Source: an uncultured Crocinitomix sp.
Lineage (GTDB): Bacteria > Bacteroidota > Bacteroidia > Flavobacteriales_D > Crocinitomicaceae
DNA: 35,210 nucleotides
Assembly (NCBI GenBank): GCA_937136425.1
Contig: CAKZON010000034.1
Span: 1 to 35,210, forward strand
Direction: 5' to 3'
Shown here piece by piece: positions 25,701 to 34,700 of the stretch (within the stretch, counting starts at the first letter, position 1; each line of letters starts with the position of its first letter). The notes beneath the pieces are model-generated. The model made no database searches. It saw only the letters and a list, made by a program, of their open reading frames with translations, and was not told where the DNA came from. The position numbers and the translations under genes are program-made.

Positions 25701-28700
25701 ATATTTCGAAAACTCGTCATTAATGGGAACACCCGAATCTTGCTTAAACGTGGTTAACGAATTAAGTCATTTTGGAGTGGACGAATTTGCATGTTTAGTT
25801 GATTTTGGAATCGAATCTGAACATGTTATTAAAGGTTATGAGTCAATCAATAAACTGAAAGAATTATATGAAAATCAACTTTCTGAAAATAAAGAAGAAA
25901 GTATTACAGAATTAATAGAAAAACATAAGGTTACGCATATGCAATGCACCCCTTCATTGATGAAAATGATTTGGGGAGAGGACAATGCGAAAGTAAAGTC
26001 TACATCCTTAAAGAAAGTATTTCTAGGAGGAGAAGCTGTGCCATTGAATTTGGTGAAAAAATTACAATCTGATTGGGATGTAACGGTTTATAATATGTAC
26101 GGCCCCACTGAAACAACTATTTGGTCTGCTGTCAATAAAATTCCTGATGGAATTAAAAAAATGACCGTTGGTAAACCTATTGCCAATACTGAAATTTATG
26201 TTTTAGATCAATCATTACAACTTGTTCCTGTAGGCGTAGAGGGAGATGTTTATATCGGAGGAAAGGGAGTAACATTAGGTTATCTTAACCGCCCAGATTT
26301 AACAGAAGAAAGATTTTTGACAAACCCTTTTGCTAATGACAAGTTGATTTACAAAACCGGAGACAAAGGAGTTTGGAGTGAGCAGGGAGAGTTGGAAATT
26401 AGAGGACGAGAGGATGACCAGTTAAAAGTAAGAGGTTATAGAATTGAACCTGGTGAAATAGAAGCAAGGCTTACGTCATTTAAAGGTGTTAATGAAGCTG
26501 TTGTAACGGCTTATGAAAATGAACATCACGATAAAGAGTTGGTGGCTTATTTCGTTGGAGATGGAGAATTTAATTCTTCTGAATTATCGGACTTTTTAAA
26601 AGAGATTTTGCCTGTTTATATGGTGCCTTCTCACTTTGTCAAGTTAGATGAAATGCCATTGACACCGAATGGGAAAATAAGCAAACGTCATTTACCTAGC
26701 CCGCACGGAATTTCGATTGATACTGGGGTAGAGTTGATCGAACCAAACACTGAGATTGAAAAAGAATTAGTTGAAATTTGGAAAAATCTCTTTGGAAGAG
26801 AAGATATTGGAATTAAACATAACTTTTTCGAGTTAGGTGGACATAGTTTGCTTGCTACTAAATTATTGGGAATTTATCATCAATCTTTCAATTCTAAATT
26901 ACAGTTAAAAGATCTCTTTTTATTCACAACGATTGAAAGCCATGCAAGTTTAATTAGCCAATCAGAAAAAGTTGGTTTTGGAGATATTGATAAAATTGAA
27001 ATTCAAGAAAATTATCCATTGTCTAACGCTCAACGTAGATTGTGGGTTCTGAGTCAAATGAAAGAAATTTCAGTGAGTTATAATGAGCCCACAAAAATCC
27101 CATTGATTGGGAAATATGAATTTAAAAACCTTAAACGCTCAATTGAAGCAGTAATTGATAGGCATGAAATTTTAAGAACTGTTTTTAAAACCGATTCAAA
27201 CGGAGAAATAAAACAATGGGTGCTCAATAGAGAAGAAATTGGGGTAGAAATTGATGTTTTAGATTTGACTAAAGAAGAAAGTCCAGAAGAAAAAATGGAG
27301 GCATATATCCAAGAGGATATTAATACTCAATTTGACATGGAGCATGGGCCCCTTTTTAGTGTCTGTGTTTTTCAACTGAAGGAAGAGGAATACCTCTTTT
27401 ATTACAATATGCATCACATTATTAGTGACGGTCGTTCTAAAGAAATAATGGCAAGAGATGTCTTGGCATTTTATCGTGCTTTTGAAGAAAATACAAAGCC
27501 TGAATTACCCGAATTGAGAATACAATATAATGATTTCGCTACATGGCAAATTGATCGATTGAATAGCGAGGAATTGCAGGAAGATGAGAACTATTGGATG
27601 AGTCAATTCTCAAACGACCTGCCAATATTGGATTTGCCCATTTCAAAGAAGAGACCACCGCTTAGGACGATTCAAGGAAGAAGGCTTCGTACCTTATTCT
27701 CGAAAAGTTTATCAGCTCAGGTCAAAGCTTTTTCTTCTGCCCAAAACGGAACACTGTTTATGACTTTATTGGCAGCTACCAAGGCTGTTTTATATCGTTA
27801 TTCACAACAAAGTGATTTTATCATTGGTAGCCCCGTTGCAGGAAGAGAGCATGGTGATTTGGAAGATCAAATTGGTGTATACATCAATATGCTAGCGCTA
27901 AGATCAAAAATTGATAAGAATGATTCTTTTCAAACTCTTTTTCAGCAAGTAAAAGAAACCGCAATTCAAGGGTTTAATCATCAGGAATATCCTTTTGATT
28001 ATTTGGTTGAGAAACTCGACTTAAAAGCTGATACAAGTAGAAATGCCTTGTTTGATGTTATTCTCATTCTTCACAATGCAATTGAAAATGCAAAGGCATC
28101 TGAACCTGGAATCTTTACTGATTTGGGGAACGTACATAGTAAATATGATTTGGAACTTTCTTTTCAAGAGTTTGGAGAGCAGATTTCATTCATGATTGAT
28201 TATAATGAAGATCTCTATGCTAGAAATGATGTAGAAAGATTCATGTCTCATTTTATTAGCCTTTTGTCAACTTCAATTGAAAAACAGGATGAAAAATTGA
28301 GTACACTAACCTGGTTAAATCAGGTAGAAAGAACACAATTACTTAATGAGTTTAATTCTGATATTGACAAAAGTGCAAAGCTGCCAAATGTTATCAACTT
28401 AATTGAAGAACGCGCAATCGAGCAACCAAATTCTTTAGCGGTTATTTCTGATGGAGTAGAAATTTCTTATCATGAGCTGTCTAAAAAATCTAGCGCTTTT
28501 GCTGCATATTTGACACAAACTTTTTCTGTTCGAAGTGGAGATTTAGTGGGAATAAAATTGAAAAGGGATGCTAATTTGCCAATAGCGCTTTTAGGAACTT
28601 TAAAAGCAGGTGCTGGTTATGTGCCGTTGGATTTGGAGTATCCTGAGCAACGTATCAATTATATCATTGAAAATAGCGGTGTTGAAACGATAATTGATGC

Positions 28701-31700
28701 AGAAAGCTGGGCGGACTTTTTAGAAAAAGAAAATGAATTTACAGAATTGTATGATGCTGCGAATAATTTAGAATCCACGGCTTATATAATTTACACGTCT
28801 GGTTCTACAGGCAAACCTAAAGGAGTAGAAATAAGTCATCATAATTTAGCAGCATTTGTTAATTGGGCTACGGAAGAATTTTCAGCGACTAATTTTGATA
28901 TTGTTTATGCTTCAACTTCTATTTGCTTTGACCTTTCAATTTTTGAATTATTTTACCCTTTAACCGCAGGGAAAACAGTTCGTCTGGTTGAAAATGGATT
29001 GGCTATAAAAGATTATTTGGATCAAGATGAAAATGTATTATTAAATACTGTTCCAAGCACAATTACAGCCCTAATCGATTCTGAGACAGAATGGTCTACG
29101 GTTAATGCTATTAATTTAGCAGGAGAACCAATTCCCAAATATTGTTTAGAGAATTTAGAATTAGATAGAATAGAAGTACGTAATTTATATGGTCCTTCAG
29201 AGTCGACAACTTATAGCACATTTACGAAAATCAATGATGCGGAAAATGTAACAATTGGAAGACCCATAAAAAACACCAAAATTCATATTTTGGATGAAAA
29301 CAACCAGTTGTTGCCTATTGGGGTTGCTGGCGAAATTTGTATTAGTGGTTTAGGACTAGCTAAAGGATATCTTAATAATGAAGAGTTAACGACTGAGAAG
29401 TTTTTAGAAAACCCATTTAATCCAATCGAACGCCTGTATAAAACTGGAGATATTGGAAAATGGTTACCAGATGGTAATATCCAATTTACAGGACGAAAAG
29501 ATGACCAAGTAAAAGTAAGAGGGTATAGAATTGAGCTAGGAGAGATAGAAACTGTTTTGGTACAGTTGGAAGGAATAACTGATTCTTTGGTTGTCATCAG
29601 AGAAGAGGAAAATTCGGTAAAGAGTATTGTAGCTTATTGTATTATTGATGAAACAGCTCAAATTGCTAATATTCGTGAAATTTTAGGAGAGGTTTTACCA
29701 AAATATATGGTGCCACATTTTGTGGTTCGTTTAACTGAATTTCCGCGAACGCTCAATGGTAAAATTGATCGAAAAAAATTACCTGAGCCTCAAGCGCAAA
29801 GAGTTTCTGAGAAAAAGGCGAAGCTAGCAACTACTGCAAAAGAAATTGCTTTAATAGCTGCTTGTGAGGAGGTTTTGAAGGTGGATCGTTTGTCTATGCA
29901 AGATAATTTTTATGATCTTGGAGGGGATTCTATAAAATCTATTCAAGTTATTTCTCTCTTAAGACAAAAAGGGTATACGCTTCAGGTGGATGAAGTTTTC
30001 AGACATCCGCAATTCGAGAACTTGGCGAGAAAAATGAAACTTGCGTTAAGAACTATTGATCAATCTCCAGTAGAAGGAATTGTGCCAGTTACGCCAATTC
30101 AAAGAGCATTTTTTCAAGAAAATTTACTTCCTGTTAAGTCGCATTATAATCATTCGGTATTATTGAAATCTCGCGAATCATTAAGTGTTCCTGATTTAAC
30201 AAAAGCCTTGGATAAATTAGTTCGCCATCATGATGCATTAAGAATTTCCTTTACAAAGGAAAGCAACAAATGGATGCAGCAAAATAATAAGCAACAATTT
30301 AAGGGATATGATTTAAGTGTCCACGATCTAGTAAACAGTAAGGATAGTTTAGCAGAAACAAAACTAATTACTGACGAAATTCAAGCCGGGTTCAATTTAG
30401 AAGAAGGAGGACTGATGAAGGTGGGGGTAATGCAACTGCCAGAAGAAGATCGAATTTTGATTGTTGTACATCATTTAGTTGTTGATGGTATTTCTTGGCG
30501 AATCATTTTAGAAGATTTGGCAACGTTATACAACCAATCCATCAATAAAGAGAAACTTAAATTACCACTTAAAACAGATTCTTTTATGACTTGGGGCAAG
30601 TTCCTTGCTTCATATTCTAATTCTCCTGCTCTTTTGAACCAAAAAACGTATTGGTTGGATCAATTAAAGCAAGAGACAAAAGAGTTTCCTACAGATTTTG
30701 CTAAGGATGAAAAAGGAGTAGGTAGTGTTCAGTTCGAATTGGGACAAAAAGTTGTCAATGATCTTCTTTATAACGCCAACCGAGCATTTTCAACTCAAAT
30801 TAATGAAATATTATTGACAGCTTTAGGTAAAGCAGTTAGAAATACATTTGATGTAGAGCGCTTTTATGTACAAATGGAAGGGCATGGAAGAGAGCCATTG
30901 TCAAATCAAATTGATTGTTCTAGAACGGTGGGCTGGTTTACGTCACTTTATCCATTTTTAATAGAAAATAAGGATAGCGATAGTGATTTTGAAACTTTGG
31001 TTGCAACTAAAGAGGCGCTTCGCGCAATACCTGATAATGGTGTGGGTTATGGTGTTTTAAATTACTTAGGCGAGGAAAAATTGCCTGCAGTTACACCTGC
31101 AATTACATTTAATTATTTGGGAGACTTTTCTAATACTTTGACTAGTAGTTCTAATGAAACTGAAGCTCCATTTACATTTTCTGAAGGATATAGTGGAAAT
31201 AATTTGAGTGAAGAGAATAGTGCATTTACAACTCCGTTGAGTGTTCAAGGAATGATTGTCAATGAAGAAATGAGTATGACAATTGCATTTAGAGAAGGTT
31301 ATTTCTCTAAATCGACTATTGAAAGCCTTGCAGACAATTATCAGAATGAACTAGAAAACTTGATTGGAAATCTTTCTGCCGAAAAGGAAACTAGACTTAC
31401 TCCGGCAGATTTAACAAGTAATAATTTGTCTCTTTCTGAATTGCAGAAAAATGACCTTGATAAGAATGCCGCGGATATTTACAATTTGGCGCCTTTGCAA
31501 GAAGGAATTTTCTTCCATTGGTTGAGTGGTATTGATCCTGAAACATATTTCCAGCAAATCGCTTATCGAATTGTTGGGGCTTCACTTGATTTGGAGTTAA
31601 TTGAAAAAAGTTATGCCTTGTTATTGGATAAATATCCAATTCTGCGCACAAGTTTTACAAATGAGTTGGGGAATGAAAATCTTCAAATAGTTTGGAAGAA

Positions 31701-34700
31701 AGTTGAAAATTCCTACACTCAAATAACTGTTCCTGCTGATTTAGATGAGAAGGATAAAAATGAATTCATAACACAAGTTAAAAAAGAAGATCGCCTCAAA
31801 GGATTTGATCTATTGAACGGTTCGCAAATGCGATTGACTGTGATAGATTTGATGGATGGTAGTTATGAGTTCATCTGGAGTAGTCACCATATCATTATGG
31901 ATGGTTGGTGTATCAGCATTTTGGTCAATGATTTTTATAAGATATTTACCAATCTTCAACAGCAAATTTCACCAGAAAAGTTTGATATCATTCCATTCTC
32001 GGATTATATCAAATGGCTTAATAAATTAGATAAACAGCTCTCATTGCAGTTCTGGAAAGGATATCTTGACGGTTATGAAAATGAAGTCAAAGTACCGTTT
32101 AGAAAAGAAATAATTGAGCAGGGTTATAGCGTAGAGAAAGAGTCTATTTATATTTCGGGAGAGCAGCTTGATCTTGTGAAAAAATCATGTGCTGAAAACA
32201 ACATAACAGAAAATACTTTTATTCAAAGCGCATGGGGTTATTTGCTTTCCAGATACTCAAATGTAGAAGATGTGGTGTTTGGAGCTGTTGTTTCGGGTAG
32301 ACCGCCTGAAATTGATGGGATAGAAGTAATGGTGGGTTTGTTTATTAATACGATTCCTGTTCGAATTTCTTATAATAAAGATGCAAAGGTTAAAGATCTA
32401 ATAAAATCTGCGCAAACAGGAGCAATTAATGCTTTGCCTCACCACTTTCTTAATCTGTCAGATGTACAATCTCAAAGCCAATTGGGAATGAATTTAGTGA
32501 ATCATTTAATGGTTTTCGAAAATTACGTTGTGCAAGAAATGGAGGACTTGTCTGAGGGAAGTAGTGAGGATATGAAGATTGAGGGGATTAATGTTCATGA
32601 GCAAAATAATTACGATTTTAATGTAGATGTTATCCCTTCTGATGAAGGAATCAGAATTGATTTGAGTTTTAATGAATATGTATACGATTCAAAAGGAATT
32701 CAACAATTAAAGAGTCAATTAGAAACAGTTATAGCTGCTTTTGCAACTGACGTAAATAAACAGCTGTCGGATATAAAATTGATCAATAAGGAGCAAGAAG
32801 ATTGGATTGTAAAAGAGATCAATTCAACTAAAACGGAATATCCAAGAGAGGAGTCTATTGTGACTTTGTTTTCGAACCAAGTGCAGTTAACTCCTGAAAA
32901 GACTGCTTTAGTTTTTAAGGACAAGAAATATTCATATCAAGAATTAGATGCGCTAACGAATAAACTAGCGAATTGCCTGATTCAAGATTATGGCTTAGCG
33001 AAAGGCGATAGAATAGGAATAATGCTTGAAAGAGGACCTTGGATGGTCATTTCAGAATTGGCAATTTTAAAAGCTAGAGCTGTTTTTGTACCATTAGATC
33101 TTGAACATCCATCCAGTCGAAAAAATTACATATTGGAAAATGCAAGTGTAGATTTTCTCTTGACAGAAACGAATTTTATTTTCGATATTGACTATTTTGA
33201 AGGAATTATTTTTGCCGTTGATGTTGAGTTTTCGGCGGATCAATATGACGCTAACTTACCTGATCTAAATTTCAATGTTGAGGATGAGGTTTATATCATG
33301 TTCACTTCAGGGTCAACAGGAAAACCTAAAGGTGTTATTGTTACTAATAGAAATGTAGTGAGGTTAGTAAAGGCAACCAAGTATGTTGATTTTGAAGCTG
33401 AAAATAAACTGTTATCTACTGGAGCTTTTGCTTTTGATGCAACTACTTTCGAGTATTGGGGAATGTTATTAAATGGAGGTGAATTATACCTCTGCGAAAA
33501 AGCTGTGATGTTGGATGTTGATTTATTGGCTGAAGAAATCAATAAACATCAAATCAATATCATGTGGATGACTTCGGGCTGGTTCAATCAATTGGTTGAT
33601 TTAAGGATTGATCTTTTCAAAAATATAAGAGAGATTGTCACTGGGGGGGATAAAATATCTCCTTTCCATGTGAACAAGCTTAAAGCCGAGTATCCAAGAA
33701 TCAATGTTAAAAATGTATATGGGCCAACTGAAAACACAACTTTTTCATTGTTTCATGAGGTTTTAGGTGGTGAAGAGGAAATTCCGGTAGGAAAACCAAT
33801 CGCGAATAGTACGGCATATATTGTTGATGACCATCTGAATTTATTACCTATTGGTGTTCCTGGAGAAATTGCTCTTGGTGGAGATGGAGTGGCACATTCC
33901 TATTTGGGAGATTCTGAATTGACTGATTCAAAATTTGTGAATTTAAACGGGGAAAGAGTTTATCTTACAGGAGATATTGGAGCATGGAATTCGGAAGGTA
34001 ACATTCGTTTTATTGGTCGAAAAGATGATCAAGTAAAAATCAGAGGATACCGTATTGAATTAGGAGCTATAGAAACTGCAATTCGTGGAGTTGATGGTGT
34101 GGAAAATGTCGCAATCAATGTGTTAGGATCGTTGTCAGAAGAAAAGAAATTAGTTGCATATTATACAGGTAAGAATGAGATTAGTTTCCAAGCCAGCTTG
34201 GAGCAGAAACTCCCTAAATATATGGTTCCTGATCATATCGTTTGGTTAGAGCAATTTCCAATTACCTTAAATGGTAAAATAGATAAGAAAGCATTGCCTA
34301 TTCCTGACGTTGTAGCAGGAACTAAAAGTGTGGAATATATTGAACCGCAAGGAGAGATAGAATTACGCGTTGCTGAGATTTGGGTGGACTTACTTGAGCA
34401 GGAAAGAATTGGACTTAAAGATGATTTCTTTGAATTGGGAGGGCATAGTCTCAAAGCCATGCGTTTGATTTCAGAATATCATAAAAGCTTCAATGTTCGT
34501 TTGGCTTTAAAAGATTTATTTGCACAAACCGTTTTAGAAGAGCATGTCAACTTAATTGAAAGCGGTACCAAATCTAAATTTGAAACGATTGATAAAGCTG
34601 TAGAAGCAGATTATTATGCTGTTTCATCTTCGCAAAAGCGCTTGTGGTTAATTGATCAATTAGATCCTGGAACAACGGCTTACAACATGTTTGGTACTTA

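Noticed and set aside
24600..25950. Assembly chimera joining an NRPS fragment to an unrelated oxidoreductase gene
   Set aside because: The frame is continuous across both joins, the A domain resumes with all later motifs, and this monooxygenase subfamily is known to occur embedded in such enzymes.
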